A DNA stretch of 42,566 nt from an uncultured Bacteroidota bacterium (GTDB taxonomy: Bacteria > Bacteroidota > Bacteroidia > Chitinophagales > Chitinophagaceae), in contig CAIYTT010000164.1 in the NCBI GenBank assembly GCA_903929195.1, forward strand, positions 1 through 42,566. The letters are read 5' to 3'. The notes under the pieces are model-generated. The model was not told where the DNA came from, did no database searches, and saw nothing but the letters and a program-made list of their open reading frames with translations. Positions 9,459-17,416 of this stretch are shown here, piece after piece (positions within the stretch are counted from its first letter, which is position 1; each line of letters begins with the position of its first letter). The position numbers and the translations under genes were made by a program.

Positions 9459-10010
9459 CTACTCCTTTTCTTTAGGCTTGATTACGTTTCTTGCTACACC
9501 ATTTTGTATTATATTTGCTAATGTATTTTGGAGTTCTTCTAATGTTTTATGAATACCCATGCTAACTTTTCCCTTAATGTACTGCCACATATTTTCAGCA
9601 GGGTTTAATTCAGGGCAATAAGCGGGTAAGAATAGCAATGCAATGTTATTGGGAATAACTGATGTTTTTGCATGATGAAAAGCTGCGTTGTCAAGGATTA
9701 GAATTTTAAACTCATCAGGATTGGATTGTGCAAACAGGTAAAGAAATACCTGAAAAGGATCACTGTTACAGTAAGGCAGTTCTAATAAAAAATGCTCTCC
9801 ATTCATAGCGGAGAAAGCACCAAACAAATAGAGGTTCTTAAACTTATGCTGATAAGGGTCAATAGGCTTTACCCCTTTAGCTGTTATCATTCGGCGAAGA
9901 ATGGTCATCAATCCAAATCTACTTTCATCCTGATAATACAAATTGACAGATTTACAAGCACTATTTATTTTCTTATATTTAATATGTTTTAGCTCCTCGG
10001 ATAGTTTTTT
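9459..10010 (-). CDS. IS630-family transposase, ORF2 (DDE catalytic part)
   Basis: This frame has no ATG near its start and is open from the A run at 10005-10012, reading KKLSEELKHIKYKK then the catalytic region. It contains the full IS630 DDE triad: Asp in YYQDESRFG, Asp in ILILDNAAFHH and Glu in LNPAENMWQYIKGK, at the usual spacing. It provides strand cleavage and transfer. Because it lacks a start, it should be made as a fusion with ORF1 by +1 frameshifting or transcript slippage at eight A; with seven A the two frames are continuous. Alternatively the extra A is an inactivating mutation. The C-terminus is only a few bases from the left end of the element. Confidence 0.85.
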   Translation of the reverse strand, partial: KKLSEELKHIKYKKINSACKSVNLYYQDESRFGLMTILRRMITAKGVKPIDPYQHKFKNLYLFGAFSAMNGEHFLLELPYCNSDPFQVFLYLFAQSNPDEFKILILDNAAFHHAKTSVIPNNIALLFLPAYCPELNPAENMWQYIKGKVSMGIHKTLEELQNTLANIIQNGVARNVIKPKEKE

Positions 10011-10482
10011 TTAATAAGGTCTCGGCGCTATCATCTTTATTGATTTGGCTTTTTCGAGCCACCTTTGGTTTGCCTCCAAACTTTCTTTTTACAAACTTAT
10101 TGATAGCTTGATATTTCATTTCTATTCCAAAATTTTCTTTTAGCCACTGTTGTATTTCTATAAAGGATATAAACCCTTCTTTACTACTATTAAGACGGTC
10201 ACTGAGTTGCTGGTGGACTTGCCCGGTAATCTTTGCAGGCTTACCGCCTCGCTTATCCTCCAGTAATAGTGCAATACCCCCTGCATTGTATTTAGTTCGC
10301 CAGATATGTACAGACTGTGTACTCACTTTTAAAGCTTCAGCTAATGAGTCTTTGGTAATAAACTTACCCTCTTTAATAAGAAGAAGCATCTGTATCCGGC
10401 TATAGTAGGAGGGCTTTTGCCTTTGAATTGATTTGAGCTCCTTTGTGCTCTCTGTTACATTAACTATTAGTGCCTTTGCCAT
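9979..10482 (-). CDS. IS630-family transposase, ORF1 (helix-turn-helix DNA-binding part)
   Basis: The N-terminal half of the transposase. It has an HTH domain (TKDSLAEALKVSTQSVHIWR) followed by the winged or second HTH region typical of IS630 proteins (about 80-145 from the chosen start), then LLKK and a 7-residue out-of-frame tail ending at 9979. The ATG at 10482 (MAKALIVNVTESTKEL) was chosen over the upstream ATG at 10551 because the promoter -7 element lies at 10487-10494, directly before it. It ends 8 codons after the A8 run where the frame of ORF2 takes over. Confidence 0.8.
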   Translation of the reverse strand: MAKALIVNVTESTKELKSIQRQKPSYYSRIQMLLLIKEGKFITKDSLAEALKVSTQSVHIWRTKYNAGGIALLLEDKRGGKPAKITGQVHQQLSDRLNSSKEGFISFIEIQQWLKENFGIEMKYQAINKFVKRKFGGKPKVARKSQINKDDSAETLLKKTIRGAKTY

Positions 10483-10486
10483 ATTG

Positions 10487-10517
10487 CAAAGGTAATATAT
10501 TTTAGTTTGATTTACAA
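10487..10517 (-). promoter_or_regulatory. Bacteroidota-type promoter of the IS630 transposase
   Basis: On the minus strand TTG (10515-10517), a 20-bp spacer and TACCTTTG (10487-10494) match TTG-N19-21-TAnnTTTG exactly. Transcription would begin within a few bases of the ATG at 10482, giving a leaderless or nearly leaderless mRNA. Confidence 0.7.
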
Positions 10518-10551
10518 GTCTAATTGGTATTACGTACTGATTTTGGTTCAC

Positions 10552-11000
10552 ATCTTGGTCTGAATATTTATGGGTTATATTTTTATAATTTTCAATTTCT
10601 CAAAAAAAAGAAGAAATACTCAAAAAATGAATGGCGACAAAGAATTACGACCTTTTTTCTTTTTGAAGTCTATAACTGAGAATTGAAGAAACCATCAAAA
10701 ATGAAGATTGGGTGTGTAATTTATAATGTGGTGCAAAACAGTCTATTTTTTATTTATAGGTATAGGTTTAATTTCGAGAGCAAAGACTGCTTAACAAGTC
10801 AAACTTATGTTTTAATGCAACAGGAAATAGTTGCAGATGTACTAAAGATATGATTTGACAAAACAAAAAAGTTTCTAAGTCCAACCTCTCTAAAATAAAA
10901 TGACCAATATCAGTCTGTTCTGTTAAATTTTGTTAAAAAATAGAATTTCAAGCGAAGGAATACGAATTATGTTGCGTCTAATAATTTAAATACTCATTTT
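10552..11000. other. Intergenic region between the IS and the YHYH gene, 449 bp
   Basis: No gene is supported; the longest frames are under 25 codons and resemble nothing known to me. The region should contain the promoter of the YHYH-mbnP-mbnH group, but no full TTG-N20-TAnnTTTG match was found; the nearest is TAAATTTTG (about 10924), which has one base too many between TA and TTTG. Confidence 0.4.
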
Positions 11001-12221
11001 ATGCACAAAAAAATATCTTTATTGTTTCTTGCTGCAATCGTTTCTTTGCACTTGGCAGCACAAGTAGGTCCAACTATTACCTCTTGGCATCAAAATACTA
11101 CACTTACCGGCTATGGTGGTTACGTGTCTAATGTGCAATTGGTGCAGTATAATGCAAGTTATGTATATGTAAGTACTAACTGTATTCCGGAGTATGCTAT
11201 TGGGCCATGGCCAAGTAATCCTAATGTGCCTTCGCCACAAAATATTGTTTGCCAATTTCCAAGAAATCCGGTTCAAAACACAGGTACATTAACTAAAACC
11301 GGTTTAGGTACTATCGGTTTATGGAGCAATGGAGTATCCATTTTCAATCCCGAAGACGGCTTCCATTGGAATTCTTCTACAAGTGCATGGGCAATGGGTC
11401 CCGGCACTTCTTGGAACAGAAATGCTTTGATTTTTGAAGGTGTCAGTTTTGATTCCTGCCTTGGGCATCCTGCTCCCGGTGGTGATTATCATAACCATGT
11501 AAATCCTAAATGTTTATATAACGATGCCGACAGCACCCATCATTCACCTATTATTGGCTATGCGTTCGATGGCTTTCCCATATATGGTGTCTATGGTTAT
11601 GCAAGTGTAACTTCAGCATCCGGGCCGATAAAAAGAATGCGTAGCAGCTATATTCTTACCACAGATACTACCCGTAGCAGTGGCCCGCACCCTATTGCTA
11701 CCTACCCTTTAGGCGACTGTGTTGATGACTATATTTATACGGCAGGTGCCGGAGATTTAGATGTGCATAACGGCCGTTTTTGCTATACACCGGAATATCC
11801 GGCTGGTACTTATGCCTATTTCGTAACTATTGATGACAGCTTAAAACCCGCTTATCCTTTTGTATTAGGCCCTACTTATTATGGCACAGTAATTTCTACA
11901 AGCACACATGCAGTACCTACAGGCACAGACACTACTTATTCTACCGCAGGTATTACAAAAATGCCAATTAATACCATAAAATACCAAATAGCACCTAATC
12001 CGGCACAAGATTATGCATATATTTATATGGATGCCGAAAACGGGAATAACATAAGAGCAACCTTATTAAATAGTGCCGGACAAGTGGTAAGAGTTATAGA
12101 CAATATGCAACCAACTATTGCCTATACTTTAAACCTGATAGGCTTGCAAGCAGGCATTTATATGCTTAGCTTTGAGGGCGATGGAGTAAAGGTTACCGAA
12201 AAGATTGTAAAGAATAAATAA
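11001..12221 (+). CDS. Secreted YHYH-domain protein with T9SS type A sorting domain
   Basis: A 406-aa exported protein. A signal peptide covers residues 1-20 (cleavage after LHLAA). The YHYH-type domain spans about 90-290, with the His-rich signature GGDYHNH (Tyr163, His164, His166), IIGYAFDGFPIYGVYG and DVHNGRFCYTPEYP. The last 80 residues (YQIAPNPAQDY onward, ending VKVTEKIVKNK) are a type A T9SS sorting domain, so it is sent across the outer membrane and probably anchored to the surface. YHYH proteins have no proven activity that I know of; conserved His and Cys suggest metal binding. It is followed after 24 bp by mbnP and mbnH, which points to a role in copper handling. Function is inference. 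Confidence 0.85.
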   Translation: MHKKISLLFLAAIVSLHLAAQVGPTITSWHQNTTLTGYGGYVSNVQLVQYNASYVYVSTNCIPEYAIGPWPSNPNVPSPQNIVCQFPRNPVQNTGTLTKTGLGTIGLWSNGVSIFNPEDGFHWNSSTSAWAMGPGTSWNRNALIFEGVSFDSCLGHPAPGGDYHNHVNPKCLYNDADSTHHSPIIGYAFDGFPIYGVYGYASVTSASGPIKRMRSSYILTTDTTRSSGPHPIATYPLGDCVDDYIYTAGAGDLDVHNGRFCYTPEYPAGTYAYFVTIDDSLKPAYPFVLGPTYYGTVISTSTHAVPTGTDTTYSTAGITKMPINTIKYQIAPNPAQDYAYIYMDAENGNNIRATLLNSAGQVVRVIDNMQPTIAYTLNLIGLQAGIYMLSFEGDGVKVTEKIVKNK

Positions 12222-12245
12222 GAGTGCAATAAAATATTACTTATT

Positions 12246-12974
12246 TTGAAAAAATCAGTGTCTATATATAAATTCATGGCAACCTTATCGGTTGCCATGT
12301 TATTTTGTTTTAATGCGTGGTGTAAGGTTACACTCTATTTCGACCATTATGTTAAAGATAGAATAATTCAATTTGATACTGTAAATTATATAAATGAGTT
12401 AGGACAATTATATACAATTACAAAATTTAAATATTATATAGGTAATATATCGCTAATTAGCAAAAATGGTATTACAGCAATTAATAAAGATTATTTTTTA
12501 ATAAATGAAGAAGATAGCTTATCTAAAGTACTTCATATTAATAATATACCTGCCGATAGCTACACAGGCATACAATTTACTTTAGGCGTTGATAGTGCAG
12601 ATAATTGCAGTGGGGCTCAATCGGGTGCTTTAGACCCCGTAAATGGAATGTTTTGGGCTTGGAATACCGGTTATATTTTCTTGAAATTAGAAGGTAAATC
12701 GCCCCAATCTTCCTCAACTGGCAATATGCTTGAATACCATATAGGTGGCTATAAAATACCACATAACTGTATAAGGCAAATTATACTTAACTTTAACGTA
12801 CAATCTGATTTTAAAGAAGATAAAGAAATACATATAAAAGTGGATATAGCTGAAATGTTTAAAAGTCGGCAAATAATTGATTTTACTAAAATTTCATCGG
12901 TTACTGACTTTCATAATGCAACATTAATTGCAGATAATTATATGGATATGTTTTCTGTTATAAGTATTAAATGA
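12246..12974 (+). CDS. mbnP: MbnP-family periplasmic copper-binding protein
   Basis: A 242-aa exported protein of the MbnP family, known from methanobactin operons, where a Trp is oxidised to kynurenine by MbnH and forms part of a copper site. Family blocks visible are GVDSADNCSGAQSGALDP, then NGMFWAWNTGYIFLKLEG (Trp137 and Trp139 are candidates for modification) and EYHIGGYK (His165). The start used is a TTG, giving a signal peptide with a basic n-region (MKKSVSIYK); an ATG at 12276 (MATLSVAML) would give a shorter signal. The stop overlaps the mbnH start (ATGA), so the two are translationally coupled. No methanobactin precursor or biosynthesis gene is nearby, so it probably works in a different copper process. 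Confidence 0.85.
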   Translation: MKKSVSIYKFMATLSVAMLFCFNAWCKVTLYFDHYVKDRIIQFDTVNYINELGQLYTITKFKYYIGNISLISKNGITAINKDYFLINEEDSLSKVLHINNIPADSYTGIQFTLGVDSADNCSGAQSGALDPVNGMFWAWNTGYIFLKLEGKSPQSSSTGNMLEYHIGGYKIPHNCIRQIILNFNVQSDFKEDKEIHIKVDIAEMFKSRQIIDFTKISSVTDFHNATLIADNYMDMFSVISIK

Positions 12975-14020
12975 TGAACAAAAAAAGCTGCTTTTTAGTA
13001 TCTATATTCTTGCTCTGCATTTTATTATTGGGCTTTACAGCCCAAAATAACTATTTCAATATCAGCAAAGAAGATGTAGAATTCAAAGTTCCGAAAACAT
13101 TTCCGAAACCGCTGTACAAGTTTAAGAACAATAAACTTAGCCCCGAAATATTTGTACTGGGCAGAAAGCTATTTTATGACCCGATTCTTTCTAAAGACAG
13201 TACTACAAGTTGCGCCAGTTGCCATCAACGTATTGCGGCATTTGCTCATATAGACCATGCTCTAAGCCATGGTATAAATGGCTTAATAGGCAAACGCAAT
13301 GTGCCTGCATTGCAAAACTTAATATGGAAAGATGATTTTATGTGGGACGGTGGCGTTAATCATATTGAGGTACAACCCATAAGCCCAATAACTAACCCGG
13401 TGGAAATGAATGAAACAGTAGCTAACATTCTATTAAAACTGGGTGCTAATATAAATTACAAAACAGATTTTAAAAATGCTTATGGCGATACGCTTATTAA
13501 TAGCGAACGAATACTAAAGGCACTTACACAGTTTACAGGTTTAATGATTTCTGCAAATTCTAAGTACGATAAATATATGGAAGGGACAGATACATTTACT
13601 GCCTACGAGAAAAAGGGGTTACAATTATTTAGAAATAAATGTGCTAATTGCCATTCCGAACCCTTATTTACAGACAATACATTTAGAAATAACGGACTAA
13701 AACCCGATACTGTTTTACAAGACAAAGGACGAGGAGCAATTACAGGAAAGGCAGAAGACAATTACAAATTTAAAGTACCAAGCCTACGTAATATTGCACT
13801 CACCTATCCGTATATGCACGATGGTAGATTTAGAAAGCTATCTGATGTTCTTAATTTTTATTCGTCCTCTCCAAATTTTGATAGCCATGCCGCTCGCGAA
13901 GTCTATGATATAGGCGTATTAACTGCTGATGACCAAAAATATCTTATAGATTTTTTGCAAACACTAACCGATAAAACTTTTATTTACGATAAAAGATTTA
14001 TTGACCCGTTTATGAAATAA
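12971..14020 (+). CDS. mbnH: MbnH-like di-haem cytochrome c peroxidase
   Basis: A 349-aa periplasmic protein of the bacterial cytochrome c peroxidase/MauG superfamily. An N-terminal hydrophobic segment (residues 8-23) is a signal peptide or anchor. Two haem-binding CxxCH motifs are present: CASCH (Cys81, His85) and CANCH (Cys224, His228). The C-terminal block KVPSLRNIALTYPYMHDGRF is typical of the family. In methanobactin operons MbnH uses peroxide to oxidise a Trp of MbnP. The ATGA overlap with the MbnP-family gene makes the same substrate relation very likely here. A generic peroxidase role cannot be excluded from sequence alone. Confidence 0.88.
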   Translation: MMNKKSCFLVSIFLLCILLLGFTAQNNYFNISKEDVEFKVPKTFPKPLYKFKNNKLSPEIFVLGRKLFYDPILSKDSTTSCASCHQRIAAFAHIDHALSHGINGLIGKRNVPALQNLIWKDDFMWDGGVNHIEVQPISPITNPVEMNETVANILLKLGANINYKTDFKNAYGDTLINSERILKALTQFTGLMISANSKYDKYMEGTDTFTAYEKKGLQLFRNKCANCHSEPLFTDNTFRNNGLKPDTVLQDKGRGAITGKAEDNYKFKVPSLRNIALTYPYMHDGRFRKLSDVLNFYSSSPNFDSHAAREVYDIGVLTADDQKYLIDFLQTLTDKTFIYDKRFIDPFMK

Positions 14021-14068
14021 GCTATTTTGTATTTCTATTTTTCTTAAATTTACATAAAAATAGATGCA

Positions 14069-14434
14069 ATGAATAGGCTTTTAGTAATGGTATTTGTTTC
14101 TTTAGTATTTACGAATCTATCTTGTAAAAAAACGAGTAATGCCGATGTAACCTACAAAGGAGTTGTATTATTTAATATTTGCTCTCATGCAGTAGTTCAA
14201 ACCATTGGTGCTAACTTAATTGGCGAAAATCATTGGGCAGAAACGAATACAACAACATCGCATATTTACGACCATGTTTTTAATGTACAGAATACCTGCC
14301 AGCTTGGCGATAGCCTAATTACCGGAGACACAATTATGTTTAAAATAAGAACTAATTTAGTACAAGACTGCAATTATTGTATGCTATATGTTGAAACACC
14401 TAATACAAATTATGCAATACAATTGGTGAATTAG
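14069..14434 (+). CDS. Small Cys/His-containing lipoprotein, unknown function
   Basis: A 121-aa protein with a lipoprotein signal (LVMVFVSLVFTNLSC, lipid-modified Cys19 expected). The mature part holds four more cysteines (38, 77, 101, 104, the last two as CNYC) and four histidines (40, 55, 65, 69), a pattern compatible with a metal site or disulfides. It begins 48 bp after mbnH in the same direction, so it may be co-transcribed and belong to the same copper-related group. I do not recognise a family. Confidence 0.6.
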   Translation: MNRLLVMVFVSLVFTNLSCKKTSNADVTYKGVVLFNICSHAVVQTIGANLIGENHWAETNTTTSHIYDHVFNVQNTCQLGDSLITGDTIMFKIRTNLVQDCNYCMLYVETPNTNYAIQLVN

Positions 14435-14507
14435 TAGTAGTTGAAATTATTTATTGAGAACACGACAATATGAAGTGATAAATATTAAAGAATAGAAACC
14501 AATGCTG

Positions 14508-14515
14508 TAACTTTG
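14508..14515 (+). promoter_or_regulatory. -7 element (TAACTTTG) before the antitoxin gene
   Basis: TAACTTTG fits TAnnTTTG and lies 20 bp before the ATG at 14536. The -33 TTG is not seen at the expected place. Confidence 0.4.
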
Positions 14516-14535
14516 TAAAAGTTTAATATTATTCT

Positions 14536-14751
14536 ATGATTAGAACAACAATAATTCCACAACAGAGTAATGTAAATATTTCTTTTTCAGTACCTGAAAG
14601 TTACATTGGTAAAGAAATGGAAGTAATTGCATTTTCCAAAAAAGAAGGTTTGGAAACAAATGATTTAAAGGAAAAGAAGGTAACTTTTTCGGCTTTGTCT
14701 ATTGATACCAAAGGATACAAATTTAATAGAGACGAAGCAAATGAACGATAA
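14536..14751 (+). CDS. Antitoxin-like protein, partner of a PIN toxin
   Basis: A 71-aa protein with a swapped-hairpin-like start (TTIIPQQSNVNISFSVPESY) followed by IGKEMEVIAFSKKEG, a pattern common in short Bacteroidota antitoxins located before VapC-type PIN toxins. Its stop overlaps the ATG of a PIN toxin fragment by 11 bp, the usual arrangement in such pairs. By this reading it would bind its own promoter and the toxin. As the toxin is only a stump, the antitoxin is an orphan. Confidence 0.6.
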   Translation: MIRTTIIPQQSNVNISFSVPESYIGKEMEVIAFSKKEGLETNDLKEKKVTFSALSIDTKGYKFNRDEANER

Positions 14752-14800
14752 GATTTTTTTGGATAGTAATATATTAATTTACAGTTATTCTCACTTTTAG
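14741..14800 (+). pseudogene. PIN-domain (VapC-like) toxin, 19-codon N-terminal stump
   Basis: The frame starts inside the antitoxin end and reads MNDKIFLDSNILIYSYSHF then stop. FLDSNILIYSYS is the first conserved block of PIN ribonucleases, including the first catalytic Asp. The remaining about 110 residues, with the other acidic residues, are absent: the next bases (14801 on) do not encode PIN sequence in any frame I read. The toxin was therefore truncated by deletion or replacement. Confidence 0.65.
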
Positions 14801-14833
14801 GTCACCTACTGAAAATTAGGAAGAACGGGTTTG

Positions 14834-14849
14834 CAGGTGAAAACACCTG
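14834..14849 (+). promoter_or_regulatory. Inverted repeat before the unknown ORF at 14872
   Basis: CAGGTG, AAAA, CACCTG: a perfect 6-bp stem with a 4-nt loop, 23 bp upstream of the ATG. It could be an operator or an RNA hairpin; no function is shown. Confidence 0.3.
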
Positions 14850-14871
14850 AAAAGGCAAAAATATTATATAT

Positions 14872-15228
14872 ATGATAGCTGATTTAGATAAAATTGAATT
14901 CCACGATTTACCAATAAACTCGTTACTTCTTGACTTTAATAAAAGAGAAGTATTATTGATTGTTAATGATTGTGATAATGACACAAATGAATATTTTGAA
15001 ATTAAATTACATTTTTTAGAAGTGTCTGATTTTTATATTGATAAAATTGAAGATCTATATATTGATGAGATAACAAATTGTAACATAGAAAAACAAGGAG
15101 ACCTTTTTTTTATTAAATATGAAATGCTTTATAAGTCATGTAAAAATTTATTTATGTCTTTTAAATTTAAAGATGTTGAGGTTATTGTACAACCTGGATT
15201 TTCACCAAAAAAAGGAAGCTATCATTAA
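14872..15228 (+). CDS. Hypothetical acidic protein, 118 aa
   Basis: I do not recognise a family. The protein is acidic with alternating hydrophobic stretches suggesting beta strands (SLLLDFNKREVLLIVND; FEIKLHFLEVSDFYI), has no signal peptide or membrane segment and is of the size seen for immunity-type or phage-island proteins. It stands alone between the PIN stump and the restriction operon, in the same direction as both. The ATG at 14872 is the only good start. Confidence 0.55.
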   Translation: MIADLDKIEFHDLPINSLLLDFNKREVLLIVNDCDNDTNEYFEIKLHFLEVSDFYIDKIEDLYIDEITNCNIEKQGDLFFIKYEMLYKSCKNLFMSFKFKDVEVIVQPGFSPKKGSYH

Positions 15229-15436
15229 TTTAGTTTCCCAATGGTCTAGATCTCCTATGATTGTCTCCTAAATGAAAATCAAGCAATTTATTTCTAACAA
15301 TCTATCACTTTCTCATAGCTTTGTAAAGTAAATGCATTCATAAGTAGTTCTTGCTCACTTCCTGAATGCTTGCGAAAAATCTTGAAGAATGAGCATGTTA
15401 TAATGTAAGGAAATAAAATAGAAAAAACTTTGTAAT

Positions 15437-15871
15437 ATGGACAAATTAACCAAAGAGCAAAGAAGAAAAAACATGCAGGCTGTAAAAAGTAAAGGCTCAA
15501 AAATAGAGACAGCTTTGGCAAAAGAACTATGGGCAAGTGGCTACCGTTACCGAAAAAATAATAAAAGTATTTATGGCAAGCCTGATTTGACTTTTGCAAA
15601 ATATAAGATTGCAATATTTGTTGATGGAGAATTCTGGCATGGTAAAGATTGGGAATTGAAAAAAAATGAACATAAATCAAACCAAGATTTTTGGTTTACG
15701 AAAATAGAACGCAATATTGAGAGAGATAAAGAGGTTAATAAAAAACTATTATCTGAAGGATGGAAAGTTTTAAGGTTTTGGGGCAAGGAAATTGAAAAAA
15801 ATTTACGAACTTGCAAAGAAAAAATAGTTGACACAATTAATGAAGTTAAAAAAGAAAATAGTGAAAGATGA
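15437..15871 (+). CDS. vsr: Vsr-type very short patch repair / DNA mismatch endonuclease
   Basis: A 144-aa nuclease that nicks next to T:G mismatches formed when 5-methylcytosine deaminates, protecting the methylated recognition site. Visible residues: the N-terminal block RRKNMQAVKSKGSKIE, Asp50 in GKPDLTF, and FVDGEFWHG (Asp63, His68), ending in KVLRFWGKEIEKN; length is as in the family. It is the first gene of the restriction operon and overlaps the methylase gene by 44 bp, so it should repair CCGG-type sites made by this methylase. The Cys residues that bind zinc in the E. coli enzyme are not conserved here, so a structural Zn site may be missing. Confidence 0.92.
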   Translation: MDKLTKEQRRKNMQAVKSKGSKIETALAKELWASGYRYRKNNKSIYGKPDLTFAKYKIAIFVDGEFWHGKDWELKKNEHKSNQDFWFTKIERNIERDKEVNKKLLSEGWKVLRFWGKEIEKNLRTCKEKIVDTINEVKKENSER

Positions 15872-17102
15872 AACTGTTGATAAAAAAGTTAAAAGTAAGC
15901 CTGTGGAGCCTGCTAATAATAAAAAAGCAGTCATTACTCATTACCTTCATAACTATACAAATGGTGTAGCAAATCATTACAAAGATGAAGCAATAAAATA
16001 TATCAAAGAAGATTTACAATATACAATTGATGATGAAGAACTATCAATTGTTAGTGAAAATGCTTTGGCTAGATTACTTTTTGAAGTTGAAAATGTTCCT
16101 TTCCCTACACCTGAAAATTACAAATTTAAATTTATTGATTTGTTTGCGGGGGTTGGAGGATTCCGGCTAGCTATGCAGAATTTAGGCGGAAAATGTATAT
16201 TTACTAGTGAGTGGGATAAAGATGCTCAAAAGACTTATCGTGCAAATTTTGGTGAAGTACCATTTGGTGATATAACAAAAGAAGATACAAAAAAATATAT
16301 ACCTGAAGGTTTTGATGTCTTATGTGCCGGTTTCCCTTGTCAAGCATTTTCTATTGCAGGAAAACGAGGTGGTTTTGAAGACACAAGAGGTACATTATTT
16401 TTTGATGTTGCAGAAATAATTAAACAAAAAAAACCTAAAGCTATTTTTCTTGAAAATGTAAAGGGTTTAAGAAATCATAACGGTGGTAGGACATTAGCTA
16501 CAATACTCAATGTATTACGCAATGATTTAGATTATTTTGTTCCAGAACCACAAATAATAAACGCAAAAAATTTCGGTGTCCCACAGCATAGAGAAAGAAT
16601 TTATATTGTAGGATTTCGTAAAGATTTAGGGATTACAGAATTTGAATATCCGAAACCAAATACAAAAAATGTAACTTTTGCAGATGTTAAAGAAAAGAAT
16701 GTAGTACCCACTAAATATTATTTATCTACACAATATGTCCAAACTTTACATAAGCACAAAGAAAGGCACGAGAGTAAAGGCAATGGCTTTGGGTTTGCTA
16801 TTATTCCTGATGACGGTATCGCAAATGCTATTGTAGTTGGTGGTATGGGTAGAGAAAGAAATTTAGTAATTGATAATAGAATAGTTGATTTTAATCCTAC
16901 GACACATATAAAAGGAGTTGTAAATAGGGATGGTATCCGTAAGATGACCCCTAGGGAATGGGCAAGGTTACAGGGTTTTCCGGACAATTACATAATTCCT
17001 GTTGCAGATGCATCTGCCTATAAGCAATTTGGCAATTCGGTTGCTGTACCTGCCATACAAGAAACAGCAAATAAACTAATTGATAAAATACTAAATATAT
17101 GA
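15828..17102 (+). CDS. DNA (cytosine-5) methyltransferase, M.HpaII-like (predicted CCGG)
   Basis: A 424-aa C5-methylase with all core motifs: I (FIDLFAGVGGFRLA, about 102-115), IV with catalytic Cys171 (GFPCQAFSIAGKRGGFEDTR), VI (FLENVKGL, 207-214), VIII (QHRERIYIVGF), IX (MTPREWARLQGFP) and X (YKQFGNSVAVPAI). The stretch between VIII and IX (target recognition, including TKYYLSTQY and HESKGNGFG) agrees with my memory of M.HpaII, so CCGG is the predicted site. About 95 residues of helical N-terminal extension precede motif I; a later internal start is possible. It overlaps vsr by 44 bp and the next gene by ATGA. It protects host DNA from the endonuclease two genes downstream. Confidence 0.93.
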   Translation: MTQLMKLKKKIVKDETVDKKVKSKPVEPANNKKAVITHYLHNYTNGVANHYKDEAIKYIKEDLQYTIDDEELSIVSENALARLLFEVENVPFPTPENYKFKFIDLFAGVGGFRLAMQNLGGKCIFTSEWDKDAQKTYRANFGEVPFGDITKEDTKKYIPEGFDVLCAGFPCQAFSIAGKRGGFEDTRGTLFFDVAEIIKQKKPKAIFLENVKGLRNHNGGRTLATILNVLRNDLDYFVPEPQIINAKNFGVPQHRERIYIVGFRKDLGITEFEYPKPNTKNVTFADVKEKNVVPTKYYLSTQYVQTLHKHKERHESKGNGFGFAIIPDDGIANAIVVGGMGRERNLVIDNRIVDFNPTTHIKGVVNRDGIRKMTPREWARLQGFPDNYIIPVADASAYKQFGNSVAVPAIQETANKLIDKILNI

Positions 17103-17416
17103 TAAAAAAATATGAAAGTAAATTATTTGTACAATTATCATCAGTAATTGACAAATTTAGATTAAATCAAAAGTCAAAAAATGCCCAAAGATTGGAAATG
17201 CATAAACCTGATGGAAGTGTATTTTATGAAGTTTCGTCAATAAAAGAAGCTTCATTATTGTGTAGAAAATTTATTAATGTTTTTAATCTTGGTAGTTCAA
17301 ATTGGAGAGGTGGCAGTATTGTAGATGAAAATTACAATTTCATTGCAATGGTTTCATATAATGGTAGTGTATGGGATAATGAAAATTGGAAAATAGCAAA
17401 AGAAATTGAGTTATGA
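17099..17416 (+). CDS. Unknown 105-aa protein inside the HpaII-like restriction operon
   Basis: I do not recognise a family. The protein starts with a basic helix (MIKKYESKLFVQLSSVIDKF), has no signal peptide, and contains a middle part rich in aromatic and polar residues (GSSNWRGGSIVDENYNFIAMVSYNGSVWDNENW) that looks like small beta strands. It shares ATGA overlaps with both the methylase upstream and the endonuclease downstream, so its level is tied to theirs. It lacks an HTH, so it is not an obvious controller (C) protein. It could be a subunit or modulator of the endonuclease or a specificity aid. Confidence 0.7.
   Translation: MIKKYESKLFVQLSSVIDKFRLNQKSKNAQRLEMHKPDGSVFYEVSSIKEASLLCRKFINVFNLGSSNWRGGSIVDENYNFIAMVSYNGSVWDNENWKIAKEIEL

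Larger units (their letters stand above)
9446..10550 (-). mobile_element. IS630-family insertion sequence (ends not resolved)
   Basis: The element carries a complete IS630-type transposase in two overlapping frames with its own promoter near the right end. Clear terminal inverted repeats could not be fixed: only a 7-bp TGAACCA match (left, about 9446-9454; right, inverted, about 10538-10545) is seen, so the borders given are approximate. IS630 elements insert at TA dinucleotides and duplicate them; TA is present at 9439-9440, but the matching right side could not be assigned. Confidence 0.7.

Noticed and set aside
15294-15680. Minus-strand frame of 128 codons overlapping vsr
   Set aside because: Most of it is the shadow of vsr. 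Only its last about 30 codons (KHSGSEQELLMNAF onward) lie in the intergenic region; they could be a gene relic, but I cannot link them to any family.
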